Source: Hyalangium ruber (GTDB lineage: Bacteria > Myxococcota > Myxococcia > Myxococcales > Myxococcaceae). Taken from it: a DNA stretch of 64,000 nt. The DNA is taken from positions 338,827 through 402,826 of the forward strand of contig NZ_JAXIVS010000010.1 in assembly GCF_034259325.1 (NCBI RefSeq). The letters run 5' to 3'. Shown here piece after piece: positions 1 through 8,398 of this stretch (its first letter is position 1; each line of letters begins with the position of its first letter). Under the pieces are notes generated by a model. That model was given only the letters and a program-made list of their open reading frames with translations, searched no databases and had not been told where the DNA came from. Position numbers and translations under genes: made by a program.

Positions 1-695
1 AAGACACCCAACTGGTACAGGTCCCCCGCCTTGTTCGCAGCGAAACGCTCTCCCTGCTTCCAGGACTCCTCACGGATGAAGGCAATGCACTCGGGTGGCA
101 GCGCGTGGGGCGTGCCCGGCGCCAGCCCCACAGTGAGGGTGGAGGCTCCCGGCAAATACGCACTGCCCATGTCCACCACCACCGGCTGCCTGTCTTCGGA
201 GTCGACGATGACGTGCTCGCTCTTGAAGTCGCGAATGAGAACGCCATGGGCATGCAACCCGGCCACCACGCGCACCACGGCGATGACGACATCCACCAGC
301 TGAGCAGCGGTAGGCCGGATGCGCTCGCGCCACTCCTGGAAGGACTCACCAAGCACGAAGTCGGTGACGATGTAGAGGTAGCCCTTGGTGAGGTGAGGCC
401 ACCTGTCCACGGAGCGCAAGTGAGGCAGGCCCGGCAGGCTGGCGTTGGCCATGAGGATGGCGCCCTCATGGCGCAGGCGCCCATCCACCTGCCGCTCCTC
501 CAAGGTCTTTTCTGGAGTGTCCTGCGGCAGGTCGGGAGCCGGCCGCACCGCCATCTTCAGCGTGAAGAAGGCCCCATCGCGCTCGACCTTGAAGACGTGG
601 CCGAAGCCGCCGCTGCCCAGCGACTCCACGACGCGCCAGGGGCCCACCATATCCCCCGGCTTGAGGTGATCAGGGTGAAACGCGTCCATCGTCAT
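1..695 (-). CDS. Serine/threonine protein kinase, atypical, truncated by window edge
   Basis: The first 231 residues are present and the rest lies outside the window. The ATG at 695 has an AGGAGG ribosome site just upstream. The start reads as a protein kinase N-lobe (glycine-rich loop GSGGFGHV, then LKMAV with the lysine) followed by a C-lobe. The catalytic loop (complement of 209-235) reads IRDFKSEH: HRD has lost its His and the DxxxxN Asn is His. The DFG motif reads DMG. The catalytic Asp and loop Lys remain, so it is either a divergent kinase or a weak pseudokinase. It lies 13 bp downstream of the DUF2381 gene on the same strand, a pairing common in myxobacteria, so the two probably form one operon. 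Confidence 0.9.
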   Translation of the reverse strand, partial: MTMDAFHPDHLKPGDMVGPWRVVESLGSGGFGHVFKVERDGAFFTLKMAVRPAPDLPQDTPEKTLEERQVDGRLRHEGAILMANASLPGLPHLRSVDRWPHLTKGYLYIVTDFVLGESFQEWRERIRPTAAQLVDVVIAVVRVVAGLHAHGVLIRDFKSEHVIVDSEDRQPVVVDMGSAYLPGASTLTVGLAPGTPHALPPECIAFIREESWKQGERFAANKAGDLYQLGV

Positions 696-708
696 GGCTG
701 GGGACCTC

Positions 709-1593
709 CTATTTGACCATCAACTTGAAGGAGAGGCGCCGCTGACCGTCGGCATCCACGAGTTCCACGCTGCATCCCTTGCCGGACCAGGGAGGAACCT
801 TCGTCTCCAGCACCACGAGCCCCTCTTCGCCCAGAGCCAGGTGCTGCAGCTTCGTCTGCACGGAGAGCAGTCTCACAGGAGCCCCTGTCGCGCTGGTGAT
901 ACGCGCGTGGCCCAAGGACCAAGGCTTCTGGCTCGAAAGGTTGCGCAGACGGACAGCGACCATGACTGAGAACTTGCCCTCGTAACCAACCCCCCGTTGC
1001 ACCTCCAGCCCGCTGGCATCTGCCGTAGATGCCTCGACAACGAGCCCAATCGGGCGCGTTTCATCGGTGAGCCACTCGGAGAGGACGAGCCCCGCGGGGC
1101 CATGGCCCGCGTACCGGGCATTGAGTTCCTCTAACTCCGCTTCCTTCTGCGTGAGGGCCGCGAGCAGGGCCTCGGGGGTGTTCGCCCGCCGGTCCATCTC
1201 CACGTTCCCATCCACCACCGTGGAGTCGGTGACGACGGCAAGGACGGCCTGCGCCGGCAAAGCCCTGTCCTTGAAGCCGACCTTCACGATGAGGCGCTCG
1301 CCCGAGCCCAAGTCCGCGAAGGGCTGCAGGGCGAGGAGGCTGTCGCCGACGTCCACCCACTTGAAGCGGGTGCGGTCCACCACGAGGCTCTCCCTGTCCA
1401 GGGGCCCGTTGAAGGCCACCGTGGTGAGGTTGCCGGCGGCCACGTACAGCTCGGGGATGGGCTCGGCTGACGTGGCGGGCAGCGCGACACGCCGATCCTG
1501 GCGTTGCCGGGCTGGTGGCTGGGGCTGGGCGGCGGCCGTGCTCGCTACCAGCAGCGAGAGCGCGAGGAACGGCCACGTCGTGGGTAGTGCCAA
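709..1593 (-). CDS. DUF2381 family exported protein (Myxococcus paralogous family TIGR02268)
   Basis: 294 residues with a clear signal peptide (hydrophobic residues 7-22 ending in TAAAQ). The mature part has the beta-rich pattern of DUF2381: a 'TTVAFNGPLDRESL' strand near the start, then 'FKWVDVGDSLLALQPFADL', then a helical linker rich in Glu. The start is TTG, not ATG; an AGGAGG ten bases upstream supports it and it leads straight into the signal peptide. The kinase gene follows 13 bp downstream. In myxobacteria DUF2381 genes are often found beside Ser/Thr kinase genes, but the biochemical role is unknown. The neighbouring kinase fragment is unusual at its catalytic loop, so the pair may act in sensing rather than ordinary phosphorylation. 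Confidence 0.85.
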   Translation of the reverse strand: MALPTTWPFLALSLLVASTAAAQPQPPARQRQDRRVALPATSAEPIPELYVAAGNLTTVAFNGPLDRESLVVDRTRFKWVDVGDSLLALQPFADLGSGERLIVKVGFKDRALPAQAVLAVVTDSTVVDGNVEMDRRANTPEALLAALTQKEAELEELNARYAGHGPAGLVLSEWLTDETRPIGLVVEASTADASGLEVQRGVGYEGKFSVMVAVRLRNLSSQKPWSLGHARITSATGAPVRLLSVQTKLQHLALGEEGLVVLETKVPPWSGKGCSVELVDADGQRRLSFKLMVK

Positions 1594-1850
1594 GGAAGCA
1601 GAACCTCCTAGGTCACTAACCTAGCAGATGTACGGCATCGTGGCGCCTCTCATGCTCCGCTTAACTTTCCCTCGGAGGGCTCCTCGGCCACGCTCGGGCC
1701 TACGAAAAATGGGCTAGGTCGAAATCAGAGGGCTGGCGGGCAGGCGGGGGCGCGCGGCCGAAACAATCGTGGCTCCGAAGAGTCCTGGCGGGTAGTGTTG
1801 TTCTCTCCCTACCTAGTGGGTCTTGCCTGCCCAGCGGCCGAGCGGCCTCC

Positions 1851-4601
1851 GTGAATGTTCTTCCTCCTCTTCCCGAGCTGATTGCCCAGTTTCTCCAGCG
1901 CTTCATCCACCAGCCCGCCGGGCAGAGCCTGCTGTCGCGCTACGCCACGGATGCGGCCTTCGTGCGCGTCGCCTTCGAGGACCTCTGCCGCCGCGCGGAC
2001 GCAGGCGAGGACGTCACCGAGCGGGTGCTGACGAAGCTGCTGCCCCACCGGGACACGCCCTTCAATCGCCAGCGCGGCGCGTGGACCGCGCCCTGGGCCG
2101 TCATCAACCGGGAGATAAAGCCCTGGTTCCAGAACGTGGGCTGGGTGCCGGACGAGGCCGCGTGGCGGGGCATCGCCGACAACCTCCTGCGCCTGCTGCG
2201 CGTGCTGGAGCGCGCCCCTCAGCAGGCCGCCCTGGAGGCCTTCGCCGCCTCGCCGCTCTCCAGGGGCTTCCGCTCGGGCTTCCTCAGCCCGGCGCTGCGC
2301 TGCCTGCGGCCGGACCTGTACCTCGTCGTCAACGCCAAGAGCCGCCGCGCCGGCCACTTCTGTCTCGCGCTGTGGGGCGAGCCCCGCGAGCTGAGCGTCG
2401 CCATCGAGCACTACCTGGAGACCAACGCCACCCTGCGCTCCGTGCTTGAGCGCCTCAAGCCCCTGGGCATCCAGGACAGCGACCACTTCGACGCGTTCTG
2501 CCACTGGCTCTGTGACCGGAAGCTGGGCGGTTACCTCGCCCGTAAGAAGGTGGAGGAGTTGGAGGACGGTCCCCCCGAGGATGATGCCGGAGGCGAGCCC
2601 GAGGAGGAGGTGGGCGCCTGGGTCGTTCGCAACATGCTCTCGCGGCGCAACCTTCGCTCGGAGGTGCGGCGCGGCCGGCGCAGCAGCTGGACGGCTACCC
2701 AGCGCAGCTCTCGCGAGTGGCTCCAGGACGCGGAGCCCGGTGACCTCATCTTTCTCTACCAGGCCAGTCCCGTGCGCGAGGTGCTGGGGCTCGGACGGCT
2801 CGTGGGCGAGCCCGCCTCGGTCGGCGAGGAGACGCGCTTCGAGATCGAGTTCCTCACCGATGTGCTCGCCCACCCGATTCCGCTCTCCGCCATCCAGGCA
2901 CACTCCACGCTGTCGGGGATGATGATGGCCTCGCCGCGCAGCGGGATGGTGCTGCCCATCCGCGCGGATGAGCTGCCTCCTCTGGCCCGGCTCGTGTGCG
3001 ACCGCAACCCCGAGGCCCGCGAGGTGCTCGCTCCGTACCTGCCTCCCGAGGCCACCTCGCCCGAGCCCTCTTCCAACAAGGCCCGAGGCCCGCGCGTTCT
3101 GGAGCTCGCCGCATGGGTAGATGCATGGCGGCGCGGCTCGGGCTACCCGGATGAGACGGACGCGCGCGAGGCGCGCCAGCGGGAGGCGTGGGCCCAGCTC
3201 CTCTCGAAGGAGGCGCTCGCCACGCTCACCCCGGAGGATTTCCGGCCCGTGTATCAGCTGGGCGTGCTCGGCTCGGCCGGCTCCCCGGCGGTGCTCAACC
3301 GCTTCTTCCTGGAGGCCGGCGAGGAGGACCTTGCCCGCTTCCGCGCCACACTGCGCGAGGTGCTGTACGGCGAGGGCCGCGTGGAGCAGCGGTTGGACCG
3401 TGCGCTGGACAAGGGCAGCGCTGGCTTCGTGAAGGGCCTGGGCGAGGGCGTCTTGATGAAGTGCCTCTCCCTGCTCCAGCCCGAGCGCTTCCTGGGCATC
3501 TGTCTGTATGAAGGAGACGCCGGCAAGGCCCGGATGATGGAGATGCTCGGGCTGCCGCCGCTGCCCGGCTCGCTCTCCGTGGGCACCCGGGCGGTGCGCT
3601 CCAACGATGCGCTGCGCGAGGCGCTCTCGCCCCACCTGCCCGCGGCGGAAGGGTTGCCCGCCACACACGCCATGCGGCGCTTCCTGTCCTGGCTCAAGGC
3701 TCGACTGGACCAACAGCCGCCGCTCCAGGAGTTGGCCCCCGCCGAGCGCTTCCTTCACGCCACCTCGCTGCGCCGCGAGCGGCTGGAGGAGCTGTGCGCC
3801 CTGCTGGAGCACCGCCGCCAGCTCATCCTCTATGGGCCTCCGGGCACGGGGAAGACGTTCATCGCCCGCGAGCTGGCGCGCTACCAAGCCGGCTCCGAGG
3901 AGCGCTGCGAGCGCGTGCAGTTCCACCCCGCCTACGCTTACGAGGACTTCATCGAGGGCCTGCGCCCTCAAGTGGACCCGCAGGCCCCGGGCGGGCTGCG
4001 CTACGAGTACCGCCCCGGCCTCCTCAAGGCGCTGGCGGAGCGCGCGAAGGCGTCGCCCACCGAGCGCTTCGTGCTGCTCATCGATGAGATCAACCGCGCC
4101 GCCCTGCCGCGCGTCTTCGGCGAGCTGCTCTACCTGCTGGAGTACCGCGAGGAGCACGTGCGGCTGGCCGGCTCGGGGGACTTCTTCGAGCTGCCGGCGA
4201 ACCTCTACCTCATCGGCACCATGAACAGCGCGGACCGCTCCATCGCTCAAATCGATGTGGCGCTGCGCCGCCGCTTCCACTTCGTGCGCATGGACCCCGA
4301 CGTCGAGGTGCTGCGGCGCAACCTGCTCAAGTGGGACGTAGCCCCCGATGTCTGCGACTGGGTCGTCCACGGACTGGAGACGGTGAACGCGCGCATCGAT
4401 CGCTCGCCGGGCCGCGAGTTCCGCATCGGCCACTCTTTCTTCATGGACAAGGACCTGGACGCAGCCCGCGTCGAGCGCATCTGGCGCCACGACATCGCCC
4501 CCATGCTGGAGGACTGCTTCTACGACGCGCCACAAGTGGTGCAGGAGCTCCGGGCCCTGTTCGACGCAGCCCGGCCCGGCCCGGTGGACATGACGGAATG
4601 A
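1851..4601 (+). CDS. mcrB: McrB-like GTPase/AAA+ with EVE-like domain (type IV restriction)
   Basis: 916 residues, GTG start. It is the NTP-driven translocase of a modification-dependent McrBC restriction system. Domain order: a novel N-terminal region (1-215), a PUA/EVE-like domain (about 254-385, opening VGAWVVRNMLSRRN with LIFLYQ in the core), a helical linker, then an McrB AAA+ module. Visible motifs are Walker A GPPGTGKT (662-669), Walker B LLIDEINRA (about 742-750) and the McrB signature GTMNSADR (about 789), followed by ALRRRFHF. EVE domains read modified bases and replace the usual McrB N-terminal reader. The stop overlaps the mcrC start as ATGA. It is divergent from the DUF2381 gene across 257 bp. 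The N-terminal 215 residues match nothing I recognise. Confidence 0.92.
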   Translation: MNVLPPLPELIAQFLQRFIHQPAGQSLLSRYATDAAFVRVAFEDLCRRADAGEDVTERVLTKLLPHRDTPFNRQRGAWTAPWAVINREIKPWFQNVGWVPDEAAWRGIADNLLRLLRVLERAPQQAALEAFAASPLSRGFRSGFLSPALRCLRPDLYLVVNAKSRRAGHFCLALWGEPRELSVAIEHYLETNATLRSVLERLKPLGIQDSDHFDAFCHWLCDRKLGGYLARKKVEELEDGPPEDDAGGEPEEEVGAWVVRNMLSRRNLRSEVRRGRRSSWTATQRSSREWLQDAEPGDLIFLYQASPVREVLGLGRLVGEPASVGEETRFEIEFLTDVLAHPIPLSAIQAHSTLSGMMMASPRSGMVLPIRADELPPLARLVCDRNPEAREVLAPYLPPEATSPEPSSNKARGPRVLELAAWVDAWRRGSGYPDETDAREARQREAWAQLLSKEALATLTPEDFRPVYQLGVLGSAGSPAVLNRFFLEAGEEDLARFRATLREVLYGEGRVEQRLDRALDKGSAGFVKGLGEGVLMKCLSLLQPERFLGICLYEGDAGKARMMEMLGLPPLPGSLSVGTRAVRSNDALREALSPHLPAAEGLPATHAMRRFLSWLKARLDQQPPLQELAPAERFLHATSLRRERLEELCALLEHRRQLILYGPPGTGKTFIARELARYQAGSEERCERVQFHPAYAYEDFIEGLRPQVDPQAPGGLRYEYRPGLLKALAERAKASPTERFVLLIDEINRAALPRVFGELLYLLEYREEHVRLAGSGDFFELPANLYLIGTMNSADRSIAQIDVALRRRFHFVRMDPDVEVLRRNLLKWDVAPDVCDWVVHGLETVNARIDRSPGREFRIGHSFFMDKDLDAARVERIWRHDIAPMLEDCFYDAPQVVQELRALFDAARPGPVDMTE

Positions 4602-5815
4602 CGGTGTGGACCCTCACCGAGTGGGAGTGGGCCGAGCTGCCCCTCTCCCCCGCGGACGTGCTGGCCGCCCAGGGACACCTGGGCTCGGCGCTCGCCGTGG
4701 AGCCCTCCGCCCGAGGCGTCCGCCTGCGCGCGCTGGGCGTGGCCGGCATGGTCGCGCTGCCCGGAGGCGTGCTGCACGTCCGGCCCAAGGTGCCAGCGCT
4801 TCACCTGCTGGCGCTGCTCGACTACGCCGCGCGCGAGGTGCCTTGGACCGAGGAGGTGGTCGGCGCGGCCGAGGCGGACGAGCTGCTCCCCCTGCTCGGC
4901 GAGCTCTTCGTTCGCCGCGTGGAGCGCCTGGCCCGGGGCGGCTGGGTCCACGGCTATCGCGAGCAGGAGTCCCTGCGGCCAGCGCTGCGCGGACGGTGGC
5001 TCGTGGGGAGGGACCTCGCCCGGCCGCCCACGCACCGCCACCGGCTCTCCTGCCAGTTCGATGAGTTCACCCGCGACGTGGCCCCCAACCGCGTCCTCCT
5101 CGCGGCGCTGCGCGAGCTGGAGCGCTCCAGCGCCTTCGGTCCCCAGGTGACCGCGCGGGCGAGGATGCTGGCCTCTACATTAGAAGAGGTGGAGCCGGTG
5201 GCCGACACGCGCGCGGCCGTGCGGACGCTGGCCTCGGATCGACGCTTCGCTCCCTACGGCCCGGCCCTCGGGCTCGCCCGTCTCATCCTCGAAGGCCACG
5301 GCGCGCAGGCCACTCCCGGCCCGCATCCGCTCGCCTCCTTCATCCTCCGGCTGGCGCCCTTGTTCGAGGCCGCCGTCACCCGCGCGCTGGCGAAGGTGGC
5401 GCTCGCCCGGGGCCTGCCGTGCCATGCCCAGCGCCCGCTCTCGCTGGACACCCAGGGCCAGCTCACCGTCATCCCCGACGTCGTCCTCGAGCGGGGCGAG
5501 GCGCGCCTCGTCATCGACGCCAAGTACAAGCTCCCCGCCTCGGGGCTGCCACTCGCGGACGACTTCCAGCAGCTCGTCACCTATCTGGCGTGCGCGGATG
5601 CGTACCGGGGTGCCCTCGTGCTGCCGGCGCTCGGCGCCGTTCCCGAGGAGACCTCCTTGCGACTGAGCCCCTTCGGACGCCGCTGCGAGGTGCGGGTGGT
5701 GAAGGTCCCCCTCGGAGGCCGCGCCGCCACGGTGGGCCTGGCGCTGGAGTCCTGCGCCGAGCGGCTCATCTCCTGGCTGCCGGGCCTTGCCCCGGCCGCC
5801 CGGGTCACTGCTTGA
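4598..5815 (+). CDS. mcrC: McrC nuclease subunit
   Basis: 405 residues starting at an ATG that overlaps the mcrB stop (ATGA at 4598-4601), so the two are translationally coupled. A longer in-frame ORF begins at 4331 inside mcrB, but that extension is out-of-frame mcrB sequence. The C-terminal PD-(D/E)xK nuclease core is visible: IPDVVLE at 292-298 followed by VIDAKYK at 305-311, matching the McrC pattern of Asp then D-A-K. The N-terminal half, with 'LHVRPKVPALHLLALLDYA', is the typical McrC region that contacts the McrB hexamers. McrC cuts DNA when McrB hexamers bound at modified sites collide. The last 11 bp overlap the convergent gene at 5805. Confidence 0.92.
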   Translation: MTVWTLTEWEWAELPLSPADVLAAQGHLGSALAVEPSARGVRLRALGVAGMVALPGGVLHVRPKVPALHLLALLDYAAREVPWTEEVVGAAEADELLPLLGELFVRRVERLARGGWVHGYREQESLRPALRGRWLVGRDLARPPTHRHRLSCQFDEFTRDVAPNRVLLAALRELERSSAFGPQVTARARMLASTLEEVEPVADTRAAVRTLASDRRFAPYGPALGLARLILEGHGAQATPGPHPLASFILRLAPLFEAAVTRALAKVALARGLPCHAQRPLSLDTQGQLTVIPDVVLERGEARLVIDAKYKLPASGLPLADDFQQLVTYLACADAYRGALVLPALGAVPEETSLRLSPFGRRCEVRVVKVPLGGRAATVGLALESCAERLISWLPGLAPAARVTA

Positions 5816-6176
5816 ACGTCAGCGTCTGCGAAGCCACCGAGGTGCCGAACGTGTACGAGGTGTTGTTCGTCCACGTCCACGTGCCCCGCTTGTAGGTCGC
5901 CGCCAGCCAGAACGTACACTTGTTCGTGAGCAGGCACGTCTTGCTCCCGTACGCCGACGTGGGGCCCACCACCGAGGCGTTGATGGTGATGGCGGCCACC
6001 GGCGCGTCGCACGTCGTCTCGAAGTGGAAGTACATGCGCCCACCGAACGAGTACGTGGGCCCGAGGACCGTGGCCGTACACGTCGTCCCGGGCAGCGTCG
6101 TCGGCTCTTCTTCCGGAATCTCCGTCGTGTTGACCCCAATCGAAGCCAGCCCGATGAGCAGAAACTGATTCAGCAT
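5805..6176 (-). CDS. Small exported protein of unknown function
   Basis: 123 residues if started at the ATG at 6176, which has GGGAGA upstream and opens a short hydrophobic stretch (MLNQFLLIGLASIGV). A 15-residue longer form from 6221 is less likely. The mature part is Thr/Ser-rich and beta-strand-like, with four cysteines (CTATV, ETTCDAP, KTCLLT, NKCTFW) suitable for two disulfides, so an extracytoplasmic location is probable. I do not recognise the family. It converges on mcrC and the coding ends overlap by 11 bp. It is not obviously part of the restriction system. Confidence 0.7.
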   Translation of the reverse strand: MLNQFLLIGLASIGVNTTEIPEEEPTTLPGTTCTATVLGPTYSFGGRMYFHFETTCDAPVAAITINASVVGPTSAYGSKTCLLTNKCTFWLAATYKRGTWTWTNNTSYTFGTSVASQTLTFKQ

Positions 6177-6470
6177 GGTGAATCTCCCGGCAGAGCGCGC
6201 GCCAACCGAAGTCACGCTCATGCATGGATGAAGCCGTGCGCGTCAGCGGCGTGATTTGTCGCACGCCACTGCACTGCTACAGATGGCCTGTTCACACACG
6301 GCGCCCGAGGGACTTCACCCTGCCCACGAGCGTCAGCTGCTACGGGTCGCGCGCCACCCGGTCACGTTCAAATGACCCCACCTGGCGACGCCGCTACCCA
6401 CCGCGAGCAAATACATGCATCAAAGAATTCTTTGATGACGGCCTAATCGCACAATGCGATGTAAGCCCGT

Positions 6471-8348
6471 ATGACCAACAACCCACGAGCAGTTTCTCCC
6501 CAGGGTCTTCCAGGTGGTTCCCGTGTGGCCCTCCTGAGCGCAGCGCTCGCGGCGGTCCTCGCCGCCTGTGGTCCCACGCAGGAACCCGAGCCCGTCTCTC
6601 CGAGCGCCACCGAGGCGGTGGCCCTGGATGCCCAGGACGTGGTGCGGCGTGCCCAGGCCCAGCTTCCTTCGGCGCGGGCCTCCTCCGCCTCCACCGTCAT
6701 CTCCTCCGAGCTCTCGGTTCGGAGCGGCTTCGTGCCGAACTCGGTATCGCAGATCATGCCGGTCGTCGCCGCGGGCAATGGCATCTACCTCGTCGTCTGG
6801 ACGGAGACGTGGAGCCATACCAGCCCCAACGCGACGGACCTCTTCGCGGTGCGGGTGAATGCCTCGACGGGCGCCCTGCTGGACTCCACGCCCATCCTCG
6901 TCTCCAACACCTCGGACCCCGATGTGTTCCCCGCGGTCGGCTTCGACGGAACGAACTTCCTGGTCGCCTGGACCCGGCCTCCCCTCACCTACGCGGTGCG
7001 GGTGAGGGCGTCGGACGGCGCGGTGCTCGGCACGCCCCGCCTCATCACCACCCCGGCCCCCAGTCCCTACGAACCGCCGCTGCCCCACATGTACCCGGCC
7101 GTGGCCTTCGATGGGACGAACTACCTGGTGGTGTGGAATGGCACCTTCTACAAGGACGGCGTCCACCGCAACGGCATCCTCGGCACCTGGGTGCGGCCCT
7201 CGGATGGGCAGACGCTCGACACGTACGCCTTCATCGTCAGCTTGCGCCAGGACAGCACCCCCCAGGTGGCCTTTGGGAATGGGCGCTACCTGGTGACCTG
7301 GTCCGACTCGGTCAACAGCACGACGGCCAACGTCCATGGCGTGCGCATCGACGCCGCCTCCCGGCAGGTGCTCGACGCGACGCCGCTGTCCATCGCCACC
7401 TCTACGTCGGTGGCGGAGACCAACCCGTCCATTGCCTCCGACGGGAGCCACTTCCTGGTCGTCTGGCAGCGCGGCAACAGCACGCTCGAGGGCGTCCGGG
7501 TGCGCGGCTCGGATGGCGCCGTCCTCTCCCCCGCCGCCACCGTGGGCACGGGCAGCGTGAAGCAGGCCGCGGTCACCTACGACGGGCAGGACTACCGGGT
7601 GGGCTGGGTGGGCAATCACGGCGCGGGGCTGCAGGCGTTCAGCACGCGCGTGTCCACCAGCGGGGCGGTGGGCGAGGAGCTGGTGCTGTCCAGCATCGCC
7701 GCGACCACGCAGCAGGAGGCGCCGGCCATCGCCGCGAGCTCCGCGGGCCACTTCCTGGCGCTCTACGGCCAGTACGACTCGGCGAAGCGCATCCGCATGC
7801 GGCTGGTGCAGGACGTTCAGCCCCAGGACTGCACCACGCTCGAGCCGACGCTGGTGCTCAACGGCACGGCGGTGATGAACCTGGAGTGCAACCCGAACGG
7901 CACCTACTCCGACCCGGGCGCCCAGGCGTTCGACGGGTGCGGCAACCCCATCCCCGTGCATGCGTACAACTCGGGCAATGACTCCTCCGGCCCGGGCCCG
8001 AACGTGAAGCTCGAGGGCAACTACACCGTGTCCTACTCCGCGTGGGATGCGCAGGGGCGCACGGTGAGCGCCACCCGCACGGTGAACGTGGATGACACCA
8101 CCGCGCCGACGCTGACGCTGCTCGGGGCCATGCGGATGACGCACACCTGCGGCAGCATGTGGAACGACCCCGGCTACGTGGGCTCGGACGTGTGCTACCC
8201 GAGCGCGGCGACCTCCGTGTGGCGCACCGGCGAGGTGAATGGCTGGGCCGAGGGCACCTACACGGTGACCTACACGCTGACCGACAGCGGCGGGAACAGC
8301 GCTCCGGCCCTCACGCGCACCGTGGAAGTGGTCGACTGCCCCTGGTAG
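6471..8348 (+). CDS. Outer-surface lipoprotein, propeller-like repeats plus DUF5011-like domains
   Basis: 625 residues. A signal peptide ends in a lipobox (VLAAC, Cys33), so it is probably a lipoprotein. Residues about 85-430 hold at least six copies of a unit of about 50 residues with the core 'DGTNYLVVW', a beta-propeller-like pattern. The C-terminus has two Ig-like domains of the DUF5011 type, each with the 'YSDPGAQAFDGC' or 'WNDPGYVGSDVC' motif and a DDTTAPTLTLLG junction between them. Such proteins are common on myxobacterial surfaces and probably act in adhesion or binding, with unknown ligand. No strong ribosome site is visible at the ATG. A perfect 10-bp hairpin follows the stop. Confidence 0.85.
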   Translation: MTNNPRAVSPQGLPGGSRVALLSAALAAVLAACGPTQEPEPVSPSATEAVALDAQDVVRRAQAQLPSARASSASTVISSELSVRSGFVPNSVSQIMPVVAAGNGIYLVVWTETWSHTSPNATDLFAVRVNASTGALLDSTPILVSNTSDPDVFPAVGFDGTNFLVAWTRPPLTYAVRVRASDGAVLGTPRLITTPAPSPYEPPLPHMYPAVAFDGTNYLVVWNGTFYKDGVHRNGILGTWVRPSDGQTLDTYAFIVSLRQDSTPQVAFGNGRYLVTWSDSVNSTTANVHGVRIDAASRQVLDATPLSIATSTSVAETNPSIASDGSHFLVVWQRGNSTLEGVRVRGSDGAVLSPAATVGTGSVKQAAVTYDGQDYRVGWVGNHGAGLQAFSTRVSTSGAVGEELVLSSIAATTQQEAPAIAASSAGHFLALYGQYDSAKRIRMRLVQDVQPQDCTTLEPTLVLNGTAVMNLECNPNGTYSDPGAQAFDGCGNPIPVHAYNSGNDSSGPGPNVKLEGNYTVSYSAWDAQGRTVSATRTVNVDDTTAPTLTLLGAMRMTHTCGSMWNDPGYVGSDVCYPSAATSVWRTGEVNGWAEGTYTVTYTLTDSGGNSAPALTRTVEVVDCPW

Positions 8349-8361
8349 CGGGGTAACGCCC

Positions 8362-8388
8362 GGGCGCCGCGCTCGTCACGCGGCGCCC
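8362..8388. terminator. Bidirectional hairpin terminator between convergent genes
   Basis: Perfect 10-bp inverted repeat GGGCGCCGCG / CGCGGCGCCC with a 7-base loop, lying between the lipoprotein stop (8348) and the histidine kinase stop (8399). There is no long T tract, so it may act as a strong hairpin barrier serving both strands. Confidence 0.65.
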
Positions 8389-8398
8389 TGGGGCGGCC

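Noticed and set aside
1809..4535. Minus-strand 908-codon open frame
   Set aside because: It is antisense to mcrB, whose motifs are all on the plus strand; long antisense frames are common at this GC content.
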